NCBI GenBank assembly: GCA_032622095.1 | Contig: CP136063.1 | Span: 209,177,934-209,241,933, forward strand | Source: Siphonodentalium dalli | Taxonomy: Eukaryota > Mollusca > Scaphopoda > Gadilida > Siphonodentaliidae | DNA length: 64,000 bases | Direction of reading: 5' to 3' | Shown here: positions 45,449 to 56,061 of the stretch, in pieces | Layout of the letters: the number at the start of each line of letters is the position of its first letter | Numbering within the stretch: the stretch's first letter is position 1 | The notes under the pieces: model-generated | What the model saw: the letters and a program-made list of their open reading frames with translations, nothing else | The model's database searches: none | What the model was told of the DNA's origin: nothing | Position numbers and translations under genes: made by a program

Positions 45449-45960
45449 AACCCTTTCTTTACTAAATGGATTCTCCCATCAGTTATAAAAGCATAGGTTG
45501 GAATGGTCTATTATTCATTTGAAGGGGTGTTGAACAGTGTTAAGGAAACGGCAGACAGAAGATTTTATAACACAAAGGCAGAAGAAGTTTATTGAGAGGA
45601 AATGTTTTGACGATAGCTTATGTTTGATGAACTTATTATCTGAGCTTGTTCTAAGGGAACTACTCATCAATGAGTATTTAGTAAAGAAGGGGTTAAACTT
45701 ATTATCTGAATATTTCCTAATGTAAGTTCTCATCAATGAGTATTTAGTAAAGAAAGGGTTAACCCTTTCTATAGTAAATACTCATTGACGAGTAGTTTCC
45801 TTATTAACCCTTTCTATAGTAAATACTCATTGATGAGTAGTTCCCTTATTAACTCTTTCTATAGTAAATACTCATTGATGAATAGATCCCTTAGTAAATT
45901 CTCAGTTCAAGAATAGGTTGTTTGTTGAACTTATTATCTGAACATTTCCCTCACCTGAAT
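45449..45960. repeat. Repeats of 'actcatc/gatgagta' with inverted and direct copies
   Basis: 'aaccctttctatagtaaata' plus 'ctcattga(t/c)gagtagtt' occurs three times in direct orientation (45760-45895). Two copies in the opposite orientation precede them (45650-45765), so the block can fold back on itself. Confidence 0.85.
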
Positions 45961-46060
45961 ATGAATCCTTCAGTACTTGTGTTATCTTTTAGTCTGACTG
46001 TCATCTGATAATTTATTCTGAACACCCCTCTAAATGAATTATAAGACTATTCCAATGTAT

Positions 46061-46265
46061 AGAGTAATGCTCTAAATAATCGACTCCTTAACCACAGTAT
46101 AATTATGGGTAACTTTTCAGGATTTAGTTGGAAATATGGCTTGTTGCCATTCATCGGAGAGAGCTTTCAGATGAATGGCAATAAGCCATATTTCCAACTA
46201 AATCCTGAAAGGTTACCCATAATTCTGCTGTGGTTAAGGAGTCGATTATTTAGAGCATTACTGTA
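46061..46265. mobile_element. Family A MITE
   Basis: Complete two-arm hairpin. The left border is degraded (agagtaatgctc) and the right end is GCATTACTG plus TA. It ends 120 bp from the HYR exon donor. Confidence 0.9.
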
Positions 46266-46385
46266 CCTTTATAACTGAGTGGGAGAAACCATTTAATATA
46301 GATATGGTTAACAAAAGAAAACTATCTCTATGATACTTTGAGGATTGAAAATTTTGTTTTTTTATATGACGAAAGTATAACTTAC

Positions 46386-46649
46386 CAATTGCGGTGATCT
46401 CGATTGTACACGTAGCCTGATTGTCTGAGGTGTCATATGCGGTGACAGTTACAATCATTGGTTCAAGATTATTCACATTGGCTGGAGTTATATTCACTTG
46501 TGGTGGATTATAAACAATTCTGTTGATAGCAACGTCATCGTTTGCTATTGCAGCTCCATCCGTAGGGAAATTATATGTGTGGGTGTCATCCACTAATGTA
46601 AATACCCTCCGTATATTAGTTGGGCAGGTGATAGTGGGTAGAGTTTCAT
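46386..46649 (-). CDS. SVEP1-like protein, second HYR domain
   Basis: A phase 1-1 exon of 264 nt, with acceptor 'tttttttttcag' and donor 'TTG|gtaagtt'. It encodes 88 residues, beginning DETLPTITCPTNI and ending with YDTSDNQATCTIEITAI. This is the hyalin-repeat (HYR) signature: P-x-I-x-C-P near the start and D-x-S-x-N-x-A-x-C-x near the end, an Ig-like beta sandwich found in extracellular adhesion proteins. The split codons join the upstream HYR as Asp and the downstream sushi as Ala. Dispersed repeat G starts about 12 bp upstream of the acceptor, so the branch point must lie inside transposon-derived sequence. A family A MITE lies 120 bp downstream of the donor. Among the clearest domain calls in the window. 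Confidence 0.95.
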
Positions 46650-46661
46650 CTGAAAAAAAAA

Positions 46662-47075
46662 TTAAAGGTACTCAATCCAATCAGACGGTCCCCATACCAT
46701 CAAGATACAACAACAACATTTGTTCAAATACGCTTTAGTTGTCAGAATTTATTTATTGCAACAAAATAATGCTAACCACTGTCAACTATGGTATCAAATT
46801 TCCAAAACTGGTTATTTATCAACATTTTGTTCAACAGAATACTGCCGTATTATTACTAAAGTATCACAAAATTTGACCATATTACCACTTGATTTTAGAG
46901 TTATCCATCTTCATCTACAATTTTGTCTTAGACCCTCCATTTGACCACGTGTTTCTGGGCCACATATTATTACACAACTCAAGAAATAACAAACTTCAAA
47001 CATCGATATCTGATCAATCTGAGCTTTGATGGGTGGGTTCCTCGACCCGAAGCCAAAGAAATAGTAATTTAGGAG
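46662..47075 (-). repeat. Dispersed repeat G, copy 2 (abuts HYR exon acceptor)
   Basis: Reverse-oriented match of 26505-26946 (aaaggtactcaatccaatca, gctaaccactgtcaac, gagttatccatcttcat). Its boundary lies 12 bp from the exon start at 46649. Confidence 0.85.
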
Positions 47076-47117
47076 CGTCATATATATTCAGGGTCTAGAC
47101 CTCCAGTAGCAAAAACC

Positions 47118-47550
47118 AAGCCTTCAAATAGTGGGACTGTCATTTGCAGAATGAGGTCCCCAGAGGGATAATTTAGTCATGCTATCCCATACAGCAGGCT
47201 AGCATCACTAAATTATCCCTCTGGGGACCTCATTCTGCTTAGGCCTCATCGTCTGGGAAGTATCTATAGTCTCAAATTAACAATCGTTTTAGTTACTTGT
47301 TCCCTTCTGTGAAGTTTCTATATCCCCAATTTGCAGAAGATAAAATGCATAAACGAGGTGACTAATGGGTGAACACACCAGCTTCAATTGGGGAACTTCA
47401 ATCTGCTCCTAAGTCTCCCATAGGCTGCAGCAGAATGAGGTTCCAAGAGGGTGAATTTGGTGATGCTAGCCCACCATGTGGGATAGCGTCACTAAATTCA
47501 CCCTCTGGGGACATCATTCTGCAAATGACAGACACAGTATCTCACGGCTT
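47118..47550. mobile_element. Family B MITE, full-length form
   Basis: AAGCCTTCAAATAGTGGG to CTCACGGCTT with both end palindromes and the complete core (cttcaattggggaacttcaa). The terminal repeats show some mismatch. Confidence 0.9.
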
Positions 47551-47686
47551 GCTGTTAACAGCAGCCATATAGTTTGGAAAGGATCTCCAGTTTACTATGA
47601 TCAGGTCACTCAGTCAATTTCCCGATAGCAAAACATTAACTTTTTTTTGGCCTAACATGGAAGTATCAAACCTTGCAATATCTTAC

Positions 47687-47956
47687 CGAGAACTTTGAAG
47701 TTTATACTGCAGGATGCTGCATTGTTAGCATAATCTGTGGCAGTTATGGTCACGGTCAAGTCATTGACAAATCTCTTTGTAGCTGTCATAACACTTTCTG
47801 GGTTGTATACTACACCAGTTTCCATATAGCCATTATTTAAAATAGAATTATCCTGAGCACGAATGCTCAAAGAATCTATCTTTGCTTTGATATAATCATA
47901 TCGGCCCACATCAACGTTGCGAGTACCACAGTTGGTAAAAGTTGGTTGCTGTACAT
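47687..47956 (-). CDS. SVEP1-like protein, first HYR domain
   Basis: A phase 1-1 exon of 270 nt, with acceptor 'ttctcttttcag' and donor 'TCG|gtaagat'. It encodes 90 residues: PTFTNCGTRNVDV near the start and TDYANNAASCSINFKVL at the end, matching the HYR pattern. The usual C-P near the start is C-G here. The exon is joined upstream to a sushi exon and downstream to a second HYR through split Asp codons, reproducing the sushi-HYR-HYR-sushi core of SVEP1/polydom. Extracellular, Ig-like fold, adhesion role inferred. A family B MITE lies 137 bp downstream of the donor, and a family A MITE begins 136 bp upstream of the acceptor. Confidence 0.93.
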
Positions 47957-48091
47957 CTGAAAAGAGAAAAGACAAGAGTAAATTAAACACATTTTGAGAA
48001 CTCACTCTTTATACGTTGAATGCCAAGATATTTTCTGAAATCAGTTTAAATTGAAGTGGACCACGTCACTGGGACGATCAAAAGGGATTAC

Positions 48092-48308
48092 TACAGTAAT
48101 GCCCTAAATAATCGACTCCTTAACCACAGCAGAATTATGGGTAACTTTTCAGGATTTAGTCGGAAATTTGGCTTGTTGTCATTCACCGGAAAGCGCTCAG
48201 TGAGAGCTTTCCGATGAATGGCAATAAGCCAAATTTCTGACTAAATCCCGAAAAGTTACCCATAATTCTGCTGTGGATATGGAGTCGATTATTTAGGGCA
48301 TTACTGTA
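48092..48308. mobile_element. Family A MITE, full-length
   Basis: The cleanest copy: TA borders, 217 bp, both arms complete and complementary except for scattered changes, turn 'gcgctcagtgagagc'. Confidence 0.95.
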
Positions 48309-49413
48309 CTCACTTATCAGTTTGATGATTCACTCAAATAAGTACATATGTCTTTAACCTCAATCCATTTATTAAAGCGGCATGTCGGTTTGCATTCCAA
48401 AATACAAGTAAATTTACAGAGACGCCACAGCTGGCAGTGAATCATTTATCGCGCCAAATTACATTGGAACAGAATCAACAGGTAAACTGGTGATGACTAT
48501 AAATAGATATGACAGTACAGTAGAGATCTGATCAGTTACAGTACACACGAAGCGATAAGGAAATCAGTCACTCAATTTGCCAGTTTTCATTCCTCACGGT
48601 TCTCTAATTGTCAACTAACTGAGATAATGCCTTTGATTGCCCTAAAGCAACCAGTATATGCTAAAGCATTGAACAAAGCATGTCGATATTGAGAGAGGAA
48701 CTATTTTGTCTGGTGTCAGGTCACGGAGTAATTACAGCATATATTCTCTTTTCTGGTAAAGCTACTGTCCGAATCGGTTGACAATTATTTTGCGCACCCA
48801 TCTCGATAAATACCTGAACTAGCCTTCTACAAAACATTATATGTCCCAGAACGACACATTGAAGTAATAAAATATACAACTCCGAATACAAAAATCAGAC
48901 CCCGAGCAAACCACCATTTGTATTCATCGAAATTTAATCATCAAAATTAAGTTGCACAATAATGTTGACAGCTCTAGATTTTCATCCCATGGTCTACAGG
49001 TGCAATTAATATGCGACCGACACAAACAAAGCAATCTGAAATTTACAGAAAAATATTTACATACTGAGTGTGATTATCACTAAATCCAGCATTCCGATTG
49101 GTCAGCGCCCACGTGACTAGTTGCAATTATTTCTCGGTGAACGCGCACGAGGGTCATAATTGCAACCATAAATACATCGACGTGTCATTGATTTTGGAGA
49201 AGAACGCGTAATGTTTTGGGCGCATTTGCACTCACAAAGGATTGACTTAATAAATCATCAGGTTTCAATATAAAGAGCCTCGTTTTGAAATTGTTCTCAG
49301 CTGGTTTCTGGTCGGGTGCTATGGGATATTTTGGGCTGGTTTTGTTACGATACAATTTTCGATTTAAATACATTTACAAAAGTGGCTTTTTCGCTAAATG
49401 TATATAAATATAT
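48309..49413. other. Intron sequence, nothing recognised
   Basis: No exon or family repeat recognised. Confidence 0.4.
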
Positions 49414-49545
49414 GGATTAACTGTCATGTGGACTGTTTTTATGGAGATGTAACCGTGAGGTAAGTGGTCATAACTTTACACAAGTTATGACCACTTACCT
49501 CACGGTTACATCTCCATAAAAACAGTTCACATGACAGTTAATCCT
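49414..49545. repeat. Near-perfect 130-bp palindrome
   Basis: 'ggattaactgtcatgtg' to 'agtggtcataactt' is answered by its reverse complement around the centre 'tacacaa', with one or two mismatches. Each arm is about 60 bp. Single copy here; it does not belong to families A-C. Confidence 0.92.
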
Positions 49546-49577
49546 TAAATATAAGAAACTAAACAGCACTACTTAAG

Positions 49578-49770
49578 TACAGTAATGCTCTAAATAATTG
49601 ACTCCTTAACCACAGCAGAATTATGGGTAACTTTTCAGGATTTAGTCGGAAATATGGCTTGTTGCCATTCATCGGAAAACTCTCAGTGAGCCATATTTCC
49701 GACTAAATCCTAAAAAATTACCCATAATTCTGCTTTGGTTAAGGAGTCGATTATTTAGGGCATTACTGTA
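49578..49770. mobile_element. Family A MITE
   Basis: TA-bordered. The right arm lacks the inner segment (gctttccgatgaatggcaac), so the turn is asymmetric. Confidence 0.92.
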
Positions 49771-50174
49771 TATCGACAAATTTATTTGGAAATCTTCCGC
49801 ATAGGTATGTTTTGAGATACCTCTTACCAAATTATCAGTAAATAAATTTGGGGTTCGAATGAGCCATGTCCATTTGAAACTGCTTTATAAAATGAAGAAG
49901 ATCTCAAAAAATCACTAATACATCACAAGATTCTGCTTTGGTCAAATTACTATCTTACAACATTATATGAAAAGTATTGGATTCACTTGAATTAACATAT
50001 AATTCAACAAGCCATTCTATAACTGTGCCCAACAAATTGGAAATATTAAAAGAAGGGATATCATATTTTACGTTCTACATAAACACAGCAATACAAAATC
50101 TGAACACTGATTAAAGTTTAAATAAACAAAACATCACGACATCTGAAAACTGATTAAGTTTAAAGGCCCCCAAG
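49771..50174. other. Intron sequence, nothing recognised
   Basis: No exon or family repeat recognised. Confidence 0.4.
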
Positions 50175-50175
50175 C

Positions 50176-50645
50176 AAGCCCGAGTTTAGTGTGCCTGTCA
50201 TTTGCAGAATTAGGTCCCCAGAGTGTGAATTTAGTGACGCTATCCCGCATAGTGGGCTAGCATCACCAAATTCACCCTCTGAGGACCTCATTCTGCTTAG
50301 GCCTCATCTTCTCTGGAAAGTTTCTTTATTATCATACACAGATTGAGGTTCCCAAATGGTGAATATTGTGATGTACACCCATTGGCAACCTCGATTATGC
50401 AATGCGTCGTCTGCCAATTTGGGGGATATAGAGAAACTAAACTAAAAAAGAAATAGAATCTATGTGAAGAAGTTTCTATAGAAATTTGATTATAAAGAAA
50501 CTTTCCAGAGAAAATGAGACCTAAGCAGAATGAGGTCCCCAGAGGGTGAATTTAGTGATGCTAGCCCACTATGTGGATAGCGTCACTAAGTTCACCCTCT
50601 GAAGACCTCATTCTGCAAATGACAGGCACACTAAACTCAGGCTTG
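50176..50645. mobile_element. Family B MITE, variant core
   Basis: Outer ends CAAGCCCGAGTTTAGTGTG and CACTAAACTCAGGCTTG, two end palindromes. The core differs from the 5458 type and contains an inverted 'cataga(t)...tttctttat' segment. Confidence 0.9.
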
Positions 50646-50747
50646 CCCCCAAGGCATTCGCCAGATGAATAGAAAGTTATGGAATTCTGCCGATCAAACA
50701 ATAAACATCAACATGTCGGAGTTCTATGGTATTAACATATATCAACC

Positions 50748-51186
50748 AAGCCTGCAAATAGTGTGTCTATCATTTACAAAATGAGGTCCCCAGACGGTGA
50801 ATTTAGTGATTCTATCCCGCACAGCAGGCTAGCATCACCAAATTCATCCTCTGGAGACTTCATTCTGCTCAGGCCTCATCTTCTGGGAAGTGTCTATAGT
50901 CTCAATTTAACATTATTTTTAGTTACGTTTTCCCTTCTGGGAAGTTTTTATATATCCCCTAATTTGCAGGAGATAAAATGCATAATAGAGGTGCCCAATG
51001 GGTGAACATCACCAACTTCAAATGGGGAACTTCAATCTGATCCTAGGTCTACCATAGCAGTTGAGTGCCTAGGCAGAATGAGGTTCCCAGAGGGTGAATT
51101 TGGTGATGCTAGCCCACTGTGCAGGATAGTGTCACTAAACTGGGGACCTCATTCTGCAAATGACAGACACACTATTTGCAGACTTG
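50748..51186. mobile_element. Family B MITE, full-length form
   Basis: AAGCCTGCAAATAGTGTGTC to CACTATTTGCAGACTT, with core as in 5458-5887. The second end palindrome is shortened (gtgtcactaaactggggacc). Confidence 0.92.
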
Positions 51187-51387
51187 ATATCAATTAAAAA
51201 ATACATGTGGGTTCCGAGAACCATATTAAAGTCAAGCTACATTCTCTGGACACTCTATCGACAATTCTGCTGGATAAATGGCCCAGAGAAGACTTGAATA
51301 CCAATCTCGGGAACCTACAGGGTGGTAATTTACAACTCATTGAACAGAATATCAAGTAACGGGTACTTTAGCAGAGAATCTATATCC

Positions 51388-51536
51388 AAGCCTTGAAATA
51401 GTGTGCCTGTCATTTGCAGAATGAGGTCCCCAGAGGGTGAATTTGGTGATGCTAGCCCGCTATGTGGGGTAGCATCACTAAATTCACCTTCTGGGGACCT
51501 CATTCTGCAAATGACAGACACACTATTTCAAGGCTT
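51388..51536. mobile_element. Family B MITE, single-palindrome 149-bp form
   Basis: One continuous palindrome from AAGCCTTGAAATAGTG to CACTATTTCAAGGCTT, arms nearly identical, turn 'ctagcccgctatgtggggtagc'. This may be the minimal mobile unit from which the two-palindrome form is built. Confidence 0.95.
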
Positions 51537-51645
51537 GTCTATATCGTTTCGTGTATGAAATAGCACACCACCCAGTTGATGTCAATGTGCATCACTGCGA
51601 AGTAATACATCATAAACGATTCACTGCATCAAAATGTGATTAATA

Positions 51646-51916
51646 AGTAAAAAGCGGAGCATTACTTCATCAAAAATCATCAGACAATCGCCATGGTAGT
51701 GTTGTGTACTAGCAGTTGAGTTATATGTGGCCTATGTTGGATTGTATAAGAACGCTTTGATAATGTATCTGTTATTAGCGACCAGGTTTGATCTTGTCTG
51801 GTTTGCTCCCGAAGTTCGGGCAGTGTTTTCTTATCTTGTCGAATAAACTTTGTTTCCGTAGATCGTCGTTGTTTGTGTAGATCTAAACTGGCGTTTTACC
51901 TTATTAACTACTGGCG
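51646..51916 (+). repeat. 5' LTR
   Basis: About 270 bp, aligned by eye to 53665-53934 with six substitutions and one 1-bp indel. It contains a 'gaataaac' polyadenylation-like word. The first bases are AG where the 3' LTR has TG. Confidence 0.9.
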
Positions 51917-52823
51917 TGGTGGCAGCGGCAACGAAACTCCGCCCAATCATTTCAATAAAAGAGGTATACCACTCGAATTCTCCGACAGTTTGGCATTCTA
52001 TTTCGCCTATATTCGCTACAAAAGACCGACACGAGAGTGTGTCGATAAAGCGGTCTATTGGAACTGTTTAAATTTGACTGGTTCACTGACTGTTCGTTCG
52101 GGGGTTATCGGGATGTCGTTACCCCACATCACATTGTTTCATGGAAACTGTCCTGTTGTTGTGACACTGGTATCGGGCAGAGATGAAAAGTGGATCAGCA
52201 ATGATGTGGCCCAATCACTTGGATTGTCAGTATCTCCCATACCAGAATATTCGCTACCACACGACAAAGGCACACACAGTATTCGTGGCTGTACACAAAT
52301 TGAACTGCAACGAGATGGACATCATCTTTTTGTGGATGCCATTGTTGTCGATCATCTCGATGTTGATGTTTCAGCTGGTTTGTCATTTATGTCACAATAT
52401 GACATAACAGTTCGACCGGCTAAAGATATAATCATGATTGGAGATGATTCGTATCCATACAACAAGCGGGCTGTCCCAAAGAAAGATTGTACCGATGTTC
52501 ACAAATTGTCATCTACAAAAAGGACGCCACTTGATGACAGACTGCCGCCTGACTCAGAACTATCTCAAAATCACTCATTTCCACCTGACTGCAATTCGAT
52601 GTCAACCAACAGTGAATTTGTTTCAAAATCTCTATGCTCTGTTGCTAGATCTGAGATTCCAGGTCAGTACCGGTACAGTTCAGCACAGATTAGAGAGCAA
52701 AAAGAAAACTCACCACCTGTTCCCAGATTATTGGATAAAGAATCTGCACTCATTTCTGTACAAGAAGCTGATTGCACAAATGAGTTGATGGTACTAATAG
52801 TGATTGTAGCAAGTCAATGGTGA
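51873..52823 (+). pseudogene. Retropepsin-like polyprotein remnant of the LTR element
   Basis: An open frame of 316 codons whose first ATG lies inside the 5' LTR, so the true start is uncertain. Residues about 85-175 follow the retropepsin layout: beta-rich start, an S-G pair at 101-102, DVAQSLGLSV, and a C-terminal SAGLSFMSQYDITV segment resembling the (L/V)IGxDFL-type end. The catalytic D of D-S/T-G is Val here (position 100), so it would not be an active protease. Residues 200-316 are polar and unassigned. A second open frame, 52817-53323 (168 codons, +1 shift), follows with no recognised domain. No Gag zinc knuckle is visible. Confidence 0.65.
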
Positions 52824-53664
52824 ATCTCCTCACGTCTATTGATACCGGTCAAATCATTCACCCACATGACAAAGTACTGCTCCGGTACATGTGCAAACTC
52901 CATCTAGCTGCCCAGATCTGGACGCAGATTCCCGACAACTGGTGTTTGGTCAGCCGTCGACAGAGTACGCCTATGCAGATCATGCCACTTGAGCACGGGT
53001 TGCAGTTTCACGATATCGCGTTCGTAATAGATTCACAAGCAGATACTATTCATCGCAGGAACACCATCAATCTGATGATAATTCTGTGGAAATCGTACGA
53101 TTTCGTGATCGTGACAGGTACAGAAAATTCAGCAGAAACATATAGACGTCTAGGTTATCCTCTAATTGGATGTCTACTGAGCAAGATAGTGTTGCTTGTG
53201 ACTACCGATGTGCCATTAACATTCAGTACCAGTGGGGTTGGTAGACAGTCTAAAAGAGTGCTTCCTGAAATTCCGAAACAATATATCTATTCGTACATAT
53301 CGGACCGGACTATTACATTGTGAATGGCTATGTACTCCTAATCTCCCATCTACTTCATGACCAATGTGGAGTGCACATAACACACACGGACTACAATTTG
53401 AACTACCCAAATATTTGCTGTTTCAGACATTCAGAGACCTTCGAATTTCCTATCTGGACATATTTGGCTAATATAGTATATCTACACTTATAGACAATCA
53501 TTTCAGACTTTAATTCCAGTTCAGTTCATAAGACTACAGTTATACCCACCACTGACTGATAATTCACTAGTATTTTCAAGTAGTGTTATATTCCTGTTTC
53601 ATTTTAAAATACATTTTAACCAGCAAGAAGAAAGGAAGAGAGAAAAAGAAAAGTGGTTGCGCCA

Positions 53665-53934
53665 TGTAAAAAACGGAGCATTACTTCATCAAAAATCATC
53701 AGACAATCGCCATGGTAGTGTTGTGTACTAGCAGTTGAGTTAATGTGGCCTATGTTGGATTGTATAAGAACGCTTTGATAATGTATCTGTTATTAGCGAC
53801 CAGGTTTTATCTTGTCTGGTTTTCTCCCGAAGTTCGGGCAGTGTTTTCTTATCTCGTCGAATAAACTTTGTTTCCGAAGATCGTCGTTGTTTGTGTAGAT
53901 CTAAACTGGCGTATTACCTTATTAACTACTGGCG
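53665..53934 (+). repeat. 3' LTR
   Basis: Begins TGTAAAAAACGGAGC and ends ACTACTGGCG. See the 5' LTR for the comparison. No unambiguous target-site duplication was found around the pair. Confidence 0.9.
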
Positions 53935-54275
53935 AATGACCAAATTTGAATTGGCCTTCAACTTCTAAAACCACGTACCAAATATCTAGAAATTCAGTTG
54001 AATATTGCTCAAGTTACCTTACGGACAATAAAAAAACAGCGATTCCTATGTTGAAAAAGGTGCATATCTCCATCAAAAGTCATCGAACTGAGATCAAATT
54101 AAAACATGATTTGAGTATTCTCAAATGTGAACCACGTACCCAATATCAAGAAATTCTGTGGAATATTGCTCAAGTTAACATCCGTGCAATGAAGTCGAAA
54201 AAGGGGCATAACCAGGGCGAACAGATGGACAGACATCCTGATTATATTATATTCCTCCGAATTTTTCAGGGGGAC
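53935..54275 (+). repeat. Diverged tandem repeat next to the LTR element
   Basis: 'accacgtacc(a/c)aatat(c)' plus 'gaatattgctcaagtta' occurs twice (53970-54020 and 54130-54178). It ends with 'cagatggacagaca' and a weak 'tattcctccgaatttttcaggggga' hairpin, again recalling the GACGGA-hairpin repeats. Confidence 0.65.
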
Positions 54276-54310
54276 AACTAAAACCTTGTTCATTTGATAA
54301 TTAACATACT

Positions 54311-54443
54311 TTCCAGAGAAAATAAAGTCCCCAGAAGGTGAATTTAGTGATGCTGGCCCACATAGCACTGTGTAGGGTAGCGTCACTGAATTCACCCTCT
54401 GGGGAACTCATTCTTCAAATGTCCAGCACCATATTTTGAGGTC
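54311..54443. mobile_element. Family B MITE, single-palindrome degraded copy
   Basis: 'aaagtccccagaaggtgaat' and its inverse 'attcaccctctggggaactc' flank the turn. Outer ends are lost. Confidence 0.85.
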
Positions 54444-54589
54444 TGTGTGAAACCTTAGGGGCATGTTATAACTCACAACTATCACCAAGTATTCATAGTA
54501 ATAATTTTGATGCCCCATGAAAAACGTAATATTCCCTGGCACTAAACCTACAAAATAAGTCTGTTAAAGATCGAATACAAGAAAAAATT

Positions 54590-54718
54590 ATTAAAATTGT
54601 AAAAAATTGTAAAAAATAATAACAAATGATGAAAAATTGTTAGGCCAATGCATTCTCTTATATATGCGAGGCGACCTATGGTCGACTCGCATATATAAGA
54701 GAATGCATTGGCACAGGG
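54590..54718. mobile_element. Family C element fragment
   Basis: A/T-rich 'aaaattgttaggccaatgca' followed by a perfect palindrome 'tctcttatatatgcgag ... ctcgcatatataagaga'. It ends 80 bp from the sushi exon donor. Confidence 0.85.
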
Positions 54719-54798
54719 TATATGGGTTGATACAAAAATCGGACCTGGCACTGAAAGAATACTCCCATTGTGAAGGCCCCGAGTCCCAATAAATTTAC

Positions 54799-55002
54799 CT
54801 GTGCATATTGATGATGTTAGTGATGTTGGCGGGTTCCATTGTACAGCATTCCCTTGCACGTTCACCTCACAAGTAGTGTTTACAATAGGACGGGGTTCAA
54901 AACCAGATTGGGTACAGCTGTAGGTGACAACTTGACCGACCCTGTAGTTAATAGCTGTCTGTACAGCATTTGGTGGTGTACCAGGGTCCGGGCAATTATT
55001 TC
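54799..55002 (-). CDS. SVEP1-like protein, sushi (CCP) domain before the HYR pair
   Basis: A phase 1-1 exon of 204 nt, with acceptor 'taattcttacag' and donor 'ACAG|gtaaat'. It encodes 68 residues with cysteines at 4, 30, 45 and 67 and Trp at 56. The NCPDPGTPPNA start, the VTYSC core and the final C are the standard sushi/complement-control layout. The upstream split codon reads Gly and the downstream split codon reads Asp into the HYR exon. It is extracellular. In SVEP1 three sushi domains precede the HYR pair; two are visible in this window. A family C fragment lies 80 bp past the donor. Confidence 0.94.
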
Positions 55003-55477
55003 CTGTAAGAATTAAACAATAATTCAATCATTAAATTTCTGTAAAGTACATTTCTCACATTTTCTAGGACTGCCCATACACAAATCAGTTCATAACCGAA
55101 CTTCAGTCTTGGTTGAAAATAAATCAAGTGTCTATACATATAACCAAACCAAGTATGCTTTTTGGCGTTAATCATTGTCAAGTGAATTCTATCATAAATT
55201 ACTTTCTACTTGTGCTAAAGCAATATATATATAGGACTAAATTTTACCAGATCCAACTTTCAATAAAGGCATTTCTCGCTGAATTAAAATTCAAATATGA
55301 ATGTGATAAGTACACATCCAGATGCAACATGCGATATCAAGAGTTTAAAAATTGATCGCTACCCTTAGAAAATATTATTAATGACAACACCAAATGACTT
55401 GCTGATATCCCATAACAAAACCAACTTTATACATGTATATACCCCGATTAACACAATTATCAAATTTACATTGATCA
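55003..55477. other. Intron sequence, nothing recognised
   Basis: AT-rich sequence upstream of the sushi exon. No exon or family repeat recognised. Confidence 0.4.
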
Positions 55478-55850
55478 ATTCTTAACTTGATCATCAAAAA
55501 GCCGGCAAGAATTTATATGTGCCAAACTTTACTCTTTATATAACTGTATAACCGACACTCTTCATTAAATGCACAAACGTTGTGTCGCCCAATAGCCAAC
55601 GGAAAAACAAACTATTTATTTCTTTACAATAACTACACCAAAAACAACTATATATGATTCATGCATGATTTTATTAATGTCGCCAGTGAGAAAGTAGCCC
55701 AAGTGAAATTCACTTGGGAGCGTGCAAAAGTGAGTGCAAGAATATAATATGTATCGTTACTGTAATGCTTGTGCTAAACGTATGTCTGTCTGTCTCATGT
55801 TTTTGTTGTTATATCTACTTCCTCAACAAACAAACAAAAATAATTCTGTA
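55478..55850 (+). repeat. Dispersed repeat with A-rich tail, copy 2
   Basis: Matches 29370-29702 nearly base for base, with an extra 45-bp insert (gccagtgagaaagtagccca ...). The tail is 'caacaaacaaacaaaaat'. Confidence 0.8.
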
Positions 55851-56061
55851 AAGCAATGGAGTTTTCCACACGTATTCATTAGTGGAAGGAGCGTACTGCT
55901 GCTAAGAGACGAGGCATATGCAGAAACATTTTTAAAAGTTTTAGAGTGCTGCCGATGTGCAAGAATACATCCGAGATCAAACATTCTTTATGCCTTTGTG
56001 AAATATATGATGAAAGTAGGCAATTTAAGAAGGGTGTGAATGAAAAAAAAAATCATTATCC

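Larger units (their letters stand above)
51646..53934 (+). mobile_element. Non-autonomous LTR retrotransposon
   Basis: Two near-identical direct repeats of about 270 bp flank a 1.75 kb interior. Directly after the 5' LTR is TGGTGGCAGCGG (51917-51928), which looks like a tRNA primer-binding site. Before the 3' LTR is a 29-base purine run (53625-53653). The interior codes for a Gag/protease-like piece but has no reverse transcriptase, RNase H or integrase, so it must depend on a partner element. Recent insertion is inferred from LTR similarity. A Metaviridae (Ty3-like) origin is likely but not shown. Confidence 0.88.

Noticed and set aside
51330-51521. Minus-strand ORF ending at 51330 (and similar ones at 47369, 50763, 32749)
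   Set aside because: These are family B MITE arms, which happen to be open in one frame on each strand.
52195-52386. Antisense and alternative-frame ORFs over the LTR element interior
   Set aside because: Shadows of the 316-codon retropepsin-like frame.
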